Of a stretch of 35,831 nucleotides of DNA, positions 1 to 7,489 are shown piece after piece. Made by a program: the position numbers and the translations under genes. Location: positions 1 through 35,831 of IMG/VR virus record IMGVR_UViG_3300017963_000513; one strand, given 5' to 3'. The first letter of the stretch is position 1; every line of letters starts with the position of its first letter. Origin of the DNA: a virus. The notes under the pieces were generated by a model. It ran no database searches. It had not been told where the DNA came from and saw only the letters and a list, made by a program, of their open reading frames with translations.

Positions 1-85
1 CGACGAGACCCGCGTTTGAGAACTCCCAGGAGGACCCGCAACGCCAAACAGGCCACGCCACGCCCACAACATGAAACAAATTCAT
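1..85 (-). CDS. Small ORF running off the left window edge (partial)
   Basis: An ATG at 85 overlaps the stop of the upstream gene as ATGA, and the frame stays open for 28 codons to the edge. The visible product contains CGSSWEFSN, which closely matches CGPTWEYSN near the C-terminus of the 874-aa tail protein at 426-3050. The underlying DNA is clearly diverged while the residues are kept, which argues for coding. If the window ends join into a circle, the frame closes after about 33 codons (if the shared terminal cgac is collapsed to one copy) or 40 codons (if it is not). Function unknown; probably a small appendage-module protein. Confidence 0.45.
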   Translation of the reverse strand, partial: MNLFHVVGVAWPVWRCGSSWEFSNAGLV

Positions 86-444
86 GCGGAGCCATCGACA
101 GCAACCAACAACAGCTTGCGGTCCGAGCCCTTGCCATCAATCCAAACATGGCCATCAGCATTACCCATGTACTCGATTGCCAGGCGCAAATACTCTTGAG
201 TATTCGCAGCCATTACGCCACCCAGGGCCAGGGTGACAATTCCAGCAATGCCAACCTCGTTTTCAACCTCCGCCTCATACTTAATGACCCCGGGGTTTGC
301 ATCAGACCGGTACTCCCCCGATTCAAGCACGGCGACAGCAGCAGTAACTGCGGTAAAATCGAATCCAGGCTCGGCCAGCAATCGGACAGAAAAGGAATTC
401 CCATATCCCGGATAAACCGGGACGCTTACGACTTCTGAACGCAT
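82..444 (-). CDS. Small appendage-module protein, 120 aa
   Basis: Unrecognised 120-aa protein, last complete gene of the leftward appendage module. The ATG at 444 has a GGGGGA Shine-Dalgarno four bases upstream; an ATG at 456 has GAGG only two bases away, so 444 is preferred. Either start lies inside the 3' end of the large tail protein gene. The chain alternates short beta-like stretches (VVSVPVYPGYGNSFSVRLL, then IAGIVTLALGGVM) and has no clear membrane segment or signal peptide, so a beta-sandwich virion protein or fibre chaperone is plausible. That is inference from position and composition only. Confidence 0.7.
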   Translation of the reverse strand: MRSEVVSVPVYPGYGNSFSVRLLAEPGFDFTAVTAAVAVLESGEYRSDANPGVIKYEAEVENEVGIAGIVTLALGGVMAANTQEYLRLAIEYMGNADGHVWIDGKGSDRKLLLVAVDGSA

Positions 445-3050
445 GTTATCCCCCATGTCCTCGGGTTGCTATATTCCCACGTCGGACCACACAACACCTG
501 ATCGCCAACCACGACAGGCGCACCCCATACTGAGCCAACGCCATCAACCTGGCCGGACAAAAGGCGCGTAACTTGCGGGCTGCCAGCAACCGCGCCGACG
601 CCATCTGCCTGACCAGACAGCAGGCGCAAAACTTCGGGCAAGCCAGACACAGACCCGACGCCATCCACTTGGCCAGCCAGCCAAACGGTTGTGTCAAGCG
701 AAGGCTCGCCCTCAACAGACCCGACGCCATCCACTTGGCCAGATAGCAGGCGGGAGACTTCAGGCGAGCCCGCAACCGATCCCTCGCCATCTACCTGCCC
801 AGACAGCAGGCGGGAAACTTCCAGCGACCCGGAAACCGCGCCGACGCCATCCACTCGGCCAGATAATGAAGAAGAAACCTCAGGCGAACCGGAGACAGCG
901 CCGACACCGTCCACCTGCCCAGATAGCAAACGCGAGACTTCAGGCGAACCGGAAACAGAACCGACGCCATCAACCTGACCGGGCAACTCGACCGGCAGCA
1001 GCGTCTCCTGCGCAACATCAGACCACGGGCCGATATCTGTGGCATTCTCCGCCCGGACGCGATATTCGCGCCTTGCGCCACCCGCGTGATTGTCCGTGAA
1101 CGAAGTTCCAACAACAGCAGCGGCCACCACCTGCCACTGATCCGTATCCCCGACTAGCTGCTGCTGGACCTCATAGGTGACAGCATCAGGCTCCAATTGC
1201 CATTCGATCAGCGTGCTTACGTCGCCGGCCTGACGGGTCGCGGTAACACCCGTCACCTGCCCAGGCGGGGGCGGACCTACGGGACCACCAAACCATTCAC
1301 CGCTTCCAAGAATTAAGGTGCCGTGCGCGTCACCGACCAGGTCATCAATCTGACCGCCATCCAGAGCATTATCGTCCAGCACCCACCAGTGTTGCAGCAC
1401 ATTATTGGTATATAACCGGAGATGTTGAATTACGCCATTGATAGGCACGCCATTAGGCAGCGCATGGCCAATGACAAGCCCACTAGCCGCTTGTGCGTTA
1501 CCGTTTATAAATTGATAATTATTCCCAGACTCAACACGATAACGCGGGTTTGTGTTGGAGACAGCTTCTTCGTAGAAGAATGTTTCTACATTTGCAGGAA
1601 CAGGAAGAATGCTTCCAACCAAAGCACCACGATAACTCGAATAATTATCGCCTTCTAACTTTAACACTCTGTTGACGCTATTATTTATGGAACCCCATAT
1701 GTTTCTGATCGCACCGGAGCCTTCGCCATCCCAATCAATATAGAATTCGTGCTGATTCCCAACGTTTGTTTGGCTCCAGGAAATTGTAGGCACTTCTACC
1801 CACGTATCATTCCCCTGCTGTCTGAGCCTATAAGGCCGGATCTCGTACCCTACTTCCGTAGGACCAACATTGCCGCCGCCCGTAACAGCCGTGACCCTAT
1901 AAGCACGTCTATTTTCATTCGGCTTGTTGTCCGTGTAGCTTAGCTGCGATGTCGTTGCAAGCTCTGTCCAGGCACCCGAGCCTGTTATGTCCCGGTACTC
2001 AATAATATAACTGGTGGCATCAGTGACAGCGTCCCATTCAATGGTGTTCCGGGTTGCGCTGACCCAGGTCACACGCACATCTTGCAGGGTTTCCTGCGTT
2101 ACAGCCGACCAGTCACCGAACGTCCCTCCATCCTTTCCTCGGACCCTGTACTCCCGTTGTGCGCCTCCGTCATAGTGGTGCCACCATCTTGTGCCAACCG
2201 TGGAAGAAACAACTAACGTTTGCCACTGATCGACCTCGCCGACAAACTGGAACTCGACTTCATATGTGACCGAGTCCGGATCTTCGTCCCACGTGATAAG
2301 CGTGCTTTTGTCTGTTGACTGACGCTTTGCCACTACACCAGTAATGACGCCAATCGCTTGAGCTGTTATTTGATCCGATTCAAACAGATCAGCAACACCG
2401 GAATTTAAATCTACATAATCCGCCTCTGATAACTGTACTGGATTATCGGAGTAAAACAGCAAATGCGCCAGACTACCCGCCGTTTGAGCGGAAACCGACA
2501 TATTCCCGGCAGGCGTGTATGGATCAAAAGCACTTAAAGCTGAAGTTTCGCTCAGAGCGCCATTCAGGTAAGCACGTGCGCTCCTGGCATCAGCTCCGCC
2601 ATGCGAATTGACACCGGCAATAAAAGAGTGTGCAACGCTTAAATCAGCCGTATCTGCGCGGCTCAAAGCGCCGGATGATGTGAACCTATACCTAGTGTCG
2701 GCCCCCAAGCCCCAAAGATTGCCACCGAAACCGGGGTTGCCATTTAACGTATCAAAAGCTGCGGACGGAGCACTGGAATCGTTAAACCAATAACCAACCA
2801 CTCCCTCAGTGTCGCCCGCTGCGGGCAGGAGAGACGCAGACCCGGTGTAATTGATCGGATTGCCCGAGTCAAAACCGGCCCCGTCACCCCAGCCACCAGA
2901 CACAAGCCCGAGACTTGCCGTATAGGTTTGCGTACCGTCCAGCAGAACAGAGTTGTCCAGCGGCTGCCCCGGAACCGAGTACGCGAACGAATACGCGCCA
3001 ACTAATCCAACTGTTAGCGGATTGCTTGTGTTTAATGTAGGTGCTGACAT
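426..3050 (-). CDS. Large tail fibre/adhesin-like protein with lectin, FnIII and C-terminal tandem repeats
   Basis: An 874-aa modular virion surface protein. Residues about 1-230 look like a concanavalin/LamG-type domain (LVGAYSFAY, GYWFNDSS, RAYLNGAL). About 235-405 hold two fibronectin type III-like domains with the pattern STLITWDEDPDSVTYEVE and REYRVRGKDGG. About 405-600 form a second lectin-like region (QHLRLYTNNVLQHWWVL). After a PPPPGQ linker a third FnIII domain follows (STLIEWQLEPDAVTYEV). The C-terminus is eight repeats of about 20 residues ending in a Cys-containing CGPTWEYSN tail. There is no signal peptide. It starts 12 bases after the upstream stop with only a weak Shine-Dalgarno. 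The architecture fits host-surface binding; the receptor cannot be inferred. Confidence 0.85.
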   Translation of the reverse strand: MSAPTLNTSNPLTVGLVGAYSFAYSVPGQPLDNSVLLDGTQTYTASLGLVSGGWGDGAGFDSGNPINYTGSASLLPAAGDTEGVVGYWFNDSSAPSAAFDTLNGNPGFGGNLWGLGADTRYRFTSSGALSRADTADLSVAHSFIAGVNSHGGADARSARAYLNGALSETSALSAFDPYTPAGNMSVSAQTAGSLAHLLFYSDNPVQLSEADYVDLNSGVADLFESDQITAQAIGVITGVVAKRQSTDKSTLITWDEDPDSVTYEVEFQFVGEVDQWQTLVVSSTVGTRWWHHYDGGAQREYRVRGKDGGTFGDWSAVTQETLQDVRVTWVSATRNTIEWDAVTDATSYIIEYRDITGSGAWTELATTSQLSYTDNKPNENRRAYRVTAVTGGGNVGPTEVGYEIRPYRLRQQGNDTWVEVPTISWSQTNVGNQHEFYIDWDGEGSGAIRNIWGSINNSVNRVLKLEGDNYSSYRGALVGSILPVPANVETFFYEEAVSNTNPRYRVESGNNYQFINGNAQAASGLVIGHALPNGVPINGVIQHLRLYTNNVLQHWWVLDDNALDGGQIDDLVGDAHGTLILGSGEWFGGPVGPPPPGQVTGVTATRQAGDVSTLIEWQLEPDAVTYEVQQQLVGDTDQWQVVAAAVVGTSFTDNHAGGARREYRVRAENATDIGPWSDVAQETLLPVELPGQVDGVGSVSGSPEVSRLLSGQVDGVGAVSGSPEVSSSLSGRVDGVGAVSGSLEVSRLLSGQVDGEGSVAGSPEVSRLLSGQVDGVGSVEGEPSLDTTVWLAGQVDGVGSVSGLPEVLRLLSGQADGVGAVAGSPQVTRLLSGQVDGVGSVWGAPVVVGDQVLCGPTWEYSNPRTWGITCVQKS
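505..990 (-). repeat. Eight tandem 60-bp coding repeats (20-aa units)
   Basis: In-frame tandem units of about 60 bases encode variants of SGQVDGVGSVSGSPEVSRLL at the C-terminus of the large tail protein. One unit is two residues longer (EPSLDTTVW). Variable positions include GQ/GR, GVGS/GVGA/GEGS and SRLL/SSSL/TRLL. The regular Gly/Val/Ser pattern suggests a repetitive beta structure or flexible stalk. Copy number could change by recombination. Confidence 0.9.
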
Positions 3051-3062
3051 GGGAAGTCTGGT

Positions 3063-3986
3063 TTACTGAATTCCAGACACGACAATCCCGGTCAGTCCAG
3101 GCATGCCATCCCGCCACCCCTTCCAGCGCAGCACTTGCGTTTTTCCTGGCGCTGCCGCCTCGCTTCGAATGGAGAATTCATACTCACCTGCCCCCTGTAA
3201 CGGGCGCAGCGTCTTGGCTGGGCCGTTATCGACCCACGCATAGACCAGCAACTCACCAAGCTCAGCAGCAACGTCATTTGGCAAACTCAGGCGCACTACA
3301 ATGGTTTTAGACCCATTGCTCACAAACGAATGCTCGCGGGCAGGCGAGCCATACTCAGCCGGCAAACCATCTCCGAGATCCGCTGCCGTTTTCCCGCGGG
3401 CAAACCCGACGCAACGTCCATCTACATTCGGCACGCCGACAGAATCCGCAATGGTCTGCGTTACATCGGCGCCCGCTTCGTCGACAAACTTCTGAACATG
3501 CTGGTTACTGATCCAACCTTGCGTCTTCATCTGGTCGATCATCCAGAAAACGGCGGATTTGGTCCCGGTGTTCGGGTCGTTATCGATAAAGCTCTGCTCG
3601 ATCCCGTCTGCGATACGCTCCAGAATCCAGTTAGCCTCCCAAGCAACCAGCAGACCGTTGGCGACATTCGCGTCACCCAGGCCAATTACCTTTGCGACCG
3701 CCTGCCGGTATTCGTCGCGCATCTGCAGTATCGGCGGAACCTGAGGATTCGCGCCGGCATCGGGCTCATTCAGCATCGTAAACAGTGCTGTCCGGCTGAT
3801 AACCCGGCGCGTCACCGTCCCGGCTGCAGCCGTTGTCCTCAGATATGTTGACGCTTCCAGATCCGACAGGCCTTCAGTGGCGCCGCCGGCGCCATCGTCC
3901 AGCACACCCGCAATAGCGGCGATCTGCTCATCGGACCAGTACTGCGTTTGCGCCTTGGCGATGTCTTTCGTGTAGGTGTTAGCCAT
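3063..3986 (-). CDS. Unknown structural-type protein, 307 aa
   Basis: Not recognised. The start at 3986 is chosen for its excellent upstream AGGAAGGG at five bases; the same frame also opens at 4019, where TAATG overlaps the previous stop, giving 11 extra residues. The N-terminal half is helical (TKDIAKAQTQYWSDEQIAAI; LLVAWEANWILERIADGIEQ). The C-terminal part looks like a beta domain of about 100 residues (KTIVVRLSLPNDVAAELGEL; ALRPLQG-like YEFSI; VLRWKGWRDG). There is no signal peptide or membrane segment. It lies between the Gp80-like fibre gene and the large lectin/FnIII gene, so a tail-appendage subunit or connector is likely, but this is inference. Confidence 0.8.
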   Translation of the reverse strand: MANTYTKDIAKAQTQYWSDEQIAAIAGVLDDGAGGATEGLSDLEASTYLRTTAAAGTVTRRVISRTALFTMLNEPDAGANPQVPPILQMRDEYRQAVAKVIGLGDANVANGLLVAWEANWILERIADGIEQSFIDNDPNTGTKSAVFWMIDQMKTQGWISNQHVQKFVDEAGADVTQTIADSVGVPNVDGRCVGFARGKTAADLGDGLPAEYGSPAREHSFVSNGSKTIVVRLSLPNDVAAELGELLVYAWVDNGPAKTLRPLQGAGEYEFSIRSEAAAPGKTQVLRWKGWRDGMPGLTGIVVSGIQ

Positions 3987-4018
3987 CGTTGCCCTTCCTC
4001 GAACTGGACGCGCAGCCA

Positions 4019-4414
4019 TTAGTTAAGCGTCACAACCAACGAGCCAACCGCAAATTTAATCGGGTTGCCGGTCTGCACGCTGATCGGTGCCGGGAAGTTG
4101 TAAACGCCGCGCGTGCGCCCGTTGGCCTTGTCGTACAAGATCCAGCCAACCAGCGAAACATCCTCGTCGCTGTTGCCGTAGTCGATCTCCGCCGTGTTGC
4201 TGATCGTGCGCGGCTTATTGCCGGTCGCATTACCAAACGCGACATCCTTGGCCCCATACCATGTACCGCCTGGCTCAGTAAGCCCGGTACCATCCGGCGA
4301 GACAGTTGTCGTGCTCAGCTTAATCTCGACAGTCGTGGTCGCCGTGCTCCCGCCCAGACCGAACAGCAGCGCGAGCCCGTCTTGTTCCGCATCGTTGCTA
4401 TATGTTCCCGCCAT
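4019..4414 (-). CDS. Gp80-like phage tail fibre/virion surface protein
   Basis: A 131-aa beta-rich protein. Its C-terminal half follows the pattern of the small phage tail fibre (Gp80-like) family: a polar strand with ISNTAEIDYG, then VGWILYDKANGRTRGVYNF, then the closing FAVGSLVVTLN, equivalent to the F-x-x-G-x-L-x-V-T-L ending typical of that family. The ATG overlaps the preceding stop as TAATG, and the next gene begins at or just after its own stop. Probably a small appendage or surface subunit. The family assignment is from remembered pattern, so moderately confident. Confidence 0.7.
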   Translation of the reverse strand: MAGTYSNDAEQDGLALLFGLGGSTATTTVEIKLSTTTVSPDGTGLTEPGGTWYGAKDVAFGNATGNKPRTISNTAEIDYGNSDEDVSLVGWILYDKANGRTRGVYNFPAPISVQTGNPIKFAVGSLVVTLN

Positions 4415-4986
4415 TACCTAATCCTCCTGTTTGCAAATTTGCTCGCCATCATCGCAACAATACCACCCACGACAAGCGCGCCACTGCCTACGGTTGGCAC
4501 GTCAACAGACACCGAAGTAAGCGCCATATCCTGCGCGAACCGCTCCATGCCTAAGTCTAGCCTCACCGTGGTGATATGTGAAAGAACGACGCCCGAAAAC
4601 GAAGGAATATCCCAAGCATGGGAGAATTCGCCCTCGACATGGACCGGATGCTCAGACTTTCCGATGCCATCATACAGCGCCAACGTTGCCAGCATCTGGC
4701 CATGGTCAAGCTTGCCGGTGATCGCGAACCGCTCGAACTCCGAGAAATCGAAGACACCGACCTTCGGCGCCCATTCGATAAACCCGTCGCCCTTGCTGTA
4801 TGCGTCAGCACTCAGGGTGAACACGCCAGCAGGCGGAACCACAGCCGCGGTGACGTCCCCAAAGCCCATACTGTGGTCTATGCCGATCGAGCGGATCATG
4901 TCACGCACCGGGCCGGAATCCACGCCAGGCCCCGGTGCGCGCACGCGCTGAGCAAGCTCGGTGAAGTCATCCCACACCATGCTCAT
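4414..4986 (-). CDS. Putative virion protein with C-terminal membrane anchor, 190 aa
   Basis: Unrecognised protein. Residues about 1-160 form a soluble, mixed domain rich in beta-like segments (AVVPPAGVFTLSADAY; KVGVFDFSEFERFAITGKL). Near the C-terminus the run SGALVVGGIVAMMASKF followed by ANRRIR looks like one transmembrane helix with a basic cytoplasmic end, a tail-anchored arrangement. The start overlaps the preceding gene as ATGA, and the stop overlaps the next start as TAATG. It is paired with another single-pass protein just upstream. A membrane-associated assembly or entry role is possible; no family is recognised. Confidence 0.8.
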   Translation of the reverse strand: MSMVWDDFTELAQRVRAPGPGVDSGPVRDMIRSIGIDHSMGFGDVTAAVVPPAGVFTLSADAYSKGDGFIEWAPKVGVFDFSEFERFAITGKLDHGQMLATLALYDGIGKSEHPVHVEGEFSHAWDIPSFSGVVLSHITTVRLDLGMERFAQDMALTSVSVDVPTVGSGALVVGGIVAMMASKFANRRIR

Positions 4987-5573
4987 GAGTCACCCCCGCG
5001 CAAACCACCGGACGGCGCAGATTGCGAGGGCTCCGAGAAAATCAGAGCACCGGAACCAGGCGCTGGGATGTCGGCAGGCTCAACCGGCAGCACATCAGGC
5101 AGCAAAACATGCTGGTCTTCATTCGGACGAAGCTCAGGTATAAACGGGGCATGGTCCAGGAGATCATCCAGCCCGGAGAAATCGCCGGGACCGTGCTGCT
5201 TAAACTGCGGGGACGGTGGTGTGAACTCAACCGACTGGATCTGGCCACCGTTACCGACAACCTCGATCCTCAGGCGCATGTCGGCGAGCAAGCCGCGCAG
5301 GGAATCCGCAGAAGCCTGCTGCTCTATAAGCCTGTCTTCCAGCTCCTGGAGCGGACCCTGGATTGTCTGCGTAATCGAACGCTGAGCCAGCGCCGGACCG
5401 AACACAATCAGCGCCACGACCGCGACGATAACCGCTCCGATGACTGCGATTGTGTCTTTGCTGAGCCCGGCGCCGGCAACCCTGATGTTCTTGCCGCTGA
5501 GCTGCGCGTACAGCCGCGCGTGCTCTGACTCAGCAGGCTTGAGGGGATCAAACCCCCGGAAATCGTCTGTCAT
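4983..5573 (-). CDS. Single-pass membrane protein with coiled coil, 196 aa
   Basis: First gene of the leftward appendage module, with a good AGGGAG Shine-Dalgarno seven bases before the ATG. Residues about 1-37 are soluble; about 40-63 form a strong transmembrane helix (IAVIGAVIVAVVALIVFGPA). A coiled-coil-like segment follows (LQELEDRLIEQQASADSLRG), then a Pro/Asp-rich C-terminal region with no predicted fold. The end overlaps the next gene as ATGA. Candidate roles are a lysis-related protein (holin or spanin-like), a virion-associated entry protein or a membrane scaffold. None is proven; the coupling to surface-protein genes favours a virion or entry role. Confidence 0.8.
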   Translation of the reverse strand: MTDDFRGFDPLKPAESEHARLYAQLSGKNIRVAGAGLSKDTIAVIGAVIVAVVALIVFGPALAQRSITQTIQGPLQELEDRLIEQQASADSLRGLLADMRLRIEVVGNGGQIQSVEFTPPSPQFKQHGPGDFSGLDDLLDHAPFIPELRPNEDQHVLLPDVLPVEPADIPAPGSGALIFSEPSQSAPSGGLRGGDS

Positions 5574-5685
5574 AATCCGTCTCCCTTGCTAAACTTAACG
5601 CCGGCGTCGGGTGGCTCCCTTGGCTCGGCGCCCGGGGCCGGGTGATCACGCCCGGCCCCATCCTTGACAGTGTAGCATGTTGCGG
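5574..5685 (-). other. Intergenic region with strong hairpin between ParB-like operon and appendage module
   Basis: A 112-base gap. It holds a perfect 9-bp inverted repeat, GGGGCCGGG at 5634-5642 and CCCGGCCCC at 5651-5659, around TGATCACG, plus the 10-bp palindrome ACGCCGGCGT at 5598-5607. No T-run follows the hairpin on either strand, so it is not a classical intrinsic terminator. It may be an RNA processing or pausing element, or a protein site, at the boundary between the replication and surface modules. Confidence 0.5.
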
Positions 5686-6147
5686 TTATGCGGCGGCTCT
5701 TGCCTCCATGAGCGCTATTGCCTCGCCGGTCGTTTCGACTTTGTGCTCATCCATAAAATCCGCCAGCGCCCCAAGTTGCTCCCGCTTTTTCTTCGCTCGC
5801 TCAGCGCATGCCCTGGCGTTTTCCTCGCAATGCTCAATATGAGCACGCAGAACCTCCGCAGTACACGTGAGCCCGTTGTAATAAATGCCTCCAAGCAAAA
5901 TCATCCGGGGCAGCTCGGGGAACATGCCCAACGTGCCGCACGACTTTAGGCGCGCCCGAGTCTGCTTGCGCAACTCCGACTCCATCCACGCATCCAGGCC
6001 AATCCGCTGATGCTGCTCTAGCTGCTCTGGGGTGGCTTTGGAAATAACGCGATCCAAAAGTTCCCTTGGTGTTATTGATGCTTCGCCGCCCTCAAGAAAC
6101 CGGCAAATTTCCTGCTCGGCAATTCGCGCCACGTCTGTCTTAGCCAT
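5686..6147 (-). CDS. Unknown protein, 153 aa, coupled to ParB-like gene
   Basis: Not recognised. The ATG at 6147 overlaps the end of the ParB-like gene by eight bases, so the two are probably translationally coupled; a GGGAG lies about ten bases upstream. The protein is mostly helical and charged. It starts with a helical segment (ARIAEQEICRFLEGG) and has a central hydrophobic patch (FPELPRMILLGGIYYNGLTC). The Lys/Glu/Arg-rich helix near the C-terminus (HCEENARACAERAKKKREQL) could be a coiled coil. No catalytic motif is evident. By position it may work with the ParB-like protein in DNA binding or regulation. Confidence 0.75.
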   Translation of the reverse strand: MAKTDVARIAEQEICRFLEGGEASITPRELLDRVISKATPEQLEQHQRIGLDAWMESELRKQTRARLKSCGTLGMFPELPRMILLGGIYYNGLTCTAEVLRAHIEHCEENARACAERAKKKREQLGALADFMDEHKVETTGEAIALMEARAAA

Positions 6148-7087
6148 TTTCCACAAACTCCCGTAATACCTGATCGCAAAAATCGCGCATAAACGTCAGC
6201 GCGCCTATATTACCGGCTGCCTCCTCTCGATTGCTCACGCTGTGCCAATACTCGGCCACATTCTCCAACTCAAACGTGGCGCTGAACCCTGTATGAAACT
6301 GGCGCAGCTTCTCGAAACACAGCTTCCAGGTCACGCACATAGATTTGCGCTTCTCCATGCGCCGCTGCATCTCCTCGCGAGCATATTCCAGCGTAACAAC
6401 CCCGGACTGCTCAGCCTCGGCAAGCTCTGGGCATTCGGCCCGAAGCTCTGCGCGCCATTGCGCCTTCAGCGCGCGCATCTCAGCCGCGTCCCGCTCAACC
6501 TTCTCATCCTCTGAGGCGGTCTCTTCCGCCAAACGCTGCGCCACCGCCGCTTGCGCCGCCTGCTCGCGCGCCGCCTTATCGCGCGCCACACGTTTACGCC
6601 TGGCGGCTTCTGTGTAAGCCGATGCCAACGGCTCCTCCCCAGCCATAACACCATCGACCAAGTCCGGAGCCCACTTCAGGACGACGCGGGCACGCTTCAG
6701 CGTAGTGACGCTTGGCTCTAAATTCTGGCCATTATGGCCGGAAACTCCGCCGTTCGGCCCTCGCTTCCGCCCCTCCGGTGCCAGCCTGGCATGGGTTAGC
6801 GCTCTCTGGCCTTGGTTCATGTGCCTGCGGTTGTTGTTTAGAGCCAGAATGTACGCCCCTATCGCGTCGTCATCGGTCGGCCCCTGGTACTCAACAAACG
6901 CTGGCTCAACCTTGGCAAGCTCGCAGGCCGCCAGGCGATTGCGACCATCAATAAGCACTTCCTCGCCGTCGATGCGCGCAAACTCCAGCGGATGAAGAAG
7001 CCCGTTCTCTGCGATGTCGGCGGCAAGTGCCTCCATCTCGTCAGCCGGGATCATCGGGTAGATTGCTGCGAATGGGTGAACTTTCAT
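6140..7087 (-). CDS. ParB-like N-terminal domain protein, 315 aa
   Basis: DNA-binding protein with a ParB/sulfiredoxin-like N-terminal domain. Residues 1-90 carry the expected pattern HPFAAIYPMIPADEMEALAA, then ENGLLHPLEF and the diagnostic LIDGRNRLAACE, then an NNNRRHMNQGQRAL helix segment. About residues 105-150 fit a helix-turn-helix-like partner region (NLEPSVTTLKRARVVLKWA). A long Arg/Glu/Ala-rich helical stretch follows (about 150-240). The ATG at 7087 has GGAG eight bases upstream, immediately after a strong hairpin and U-run. No ParA gene is present, so chromosome-style partition is unlikely; phage ParB-like proteins can act in regulation or as nucleases, which is undecided here. Confidence 0.85.
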   Translation of the reverse strand: MKVHPFAAIYPMIPADEMEALAADIAENGLLHPLEFARIDGEEVLIDGRNRLAACELAKVEPAFVEYQGPTDDDAIGAYILALNNNRRHMNQGQRALTHARLAPEGRKRGPNGGVSGHNGQNLEPSVTTLKRARVVLKWAPDLVDGVMAGEEPLASAYTEAARRKRVARDKAAREQAAQAAVAQRLAEETASEDEKVERDAAEMRALKAQWRAELRAECPELAEAEQSGVVTLEYAREEMQRRMEKRKSMCVTWKLCFEKLRQFHTGFSATFELENVAEYWHSVSNREEAAGNIGALTFMRDFCDQVLREFVENG

Positions 7088-7099
7088 TCTCACATCTCC

Positions 7100-7169
7100 A
7101 AAAAAAAGGTCTGCTGCTGACTTCGGGTGACACGGGGCGGAAGTTCCCCACCGAAGCCAGCAACAGACC
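7100..7169 (-). terminator. Strong terminator/attenuator directly upstream of the ParB-like gene
   Basis: On the minus strand, arms 7169-7151 and 7126-7108 pair over 19 bp, with two positions that become G-U pairs in RNA. The loop contains a smaller GGGG/CCCC helix. The structure is followed at once by eight T residues (7107-7100) and then the GGAG of the ParB-like gene. This is a textbook intrinsic terminator for leftward transcription, but it sits right on the ribosome site of the next gene, so expression beyond it would need readthrough or antitermination. Confidence 0.85.
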
Positions 7170-7207
7170 TGTTTCCACTTCCGCATAGCGTGTCACTGCT
7201 TCGGGCA

Positions 7208-7468
7208 TTATACCTCCTTCTTGACATGAACCGCACCACCAAACCTATCCCGCAGTGCCTTCCAGTTCTCGTCGTGCTTGAGCATGTCTGCCGTTTCCGG
7301 CCTGGACTGCTCCAGCCTGGACCATACGGCGGCTCTCTTGTCTTTCGGCACCGCGCTCAGGTTTACCCACCGCTCCGGCTCATGCTTCGATGCTGAGCAT
7401 GGCAGGGGCGTTGGCAGCTTGGCACGGCGCTTCTCCTTGACCGTCTGACTGGCGTGTCCCTTAGGCAT
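7208..7468 (-). CDS. Small basic protein, 86 aa, unknown
   Basis: Unrecognised protein between the candidate origin and the terminator before the ParB-like gene. The ATG at 7468 is chosen over an upstream in-frame ATG at 7483; it has GGGG seven bases upstream. The N-terminus is basic (MPKGHASQTVKEKRRAKLP), followed by a polar helical part (DKRAAVWSRLEQSRPETADM) and WKALRDRFGG. There is no Cys cluster and no membrane segment. Its basic N-terminus and position beside the repeats could suit a DNA- or replication-associated role, but this is inference. Confidence 0.7.
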   Translation of the reverse strand: MPKGHASQTVKEKRRAKLPTPLPCSASKHEPERWVNLSAVPKDKRAAVWSRLEQSRPETADMLKHDENWKALRDRFGGAVHVKKEV

Positions 7469-7489
7469 AAAATAACCCCACAAAAAGTG

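Noticed and set aside
505-990. Possible CRISPR-like array
   Set aside because: Regular 60-base repeats are continuous coding units without spacers; the same holds for the 15-base repeats at 15650-16010.
4618-5385. A 255-codon plus-strand frame
   Set aside because: Opposite two coupled membrane-protein genes; residue content looks like a reverse frame of high-GC coding DNA.
5664-5692. Plus-strand TTGACA followed 17 bases later by TATGCG
   Set aside because: Weak -10 and it would transcribe antisense to the 5686-6147 gene with no plus-strand gene downstream.
6140-7087. Plasmid-type partition system
   Set aside because: Only a ParB-like protein is present; no ParA ATPase gene or clear centromere-like parS array was found, and phages often carry lone ParB-like proteins.
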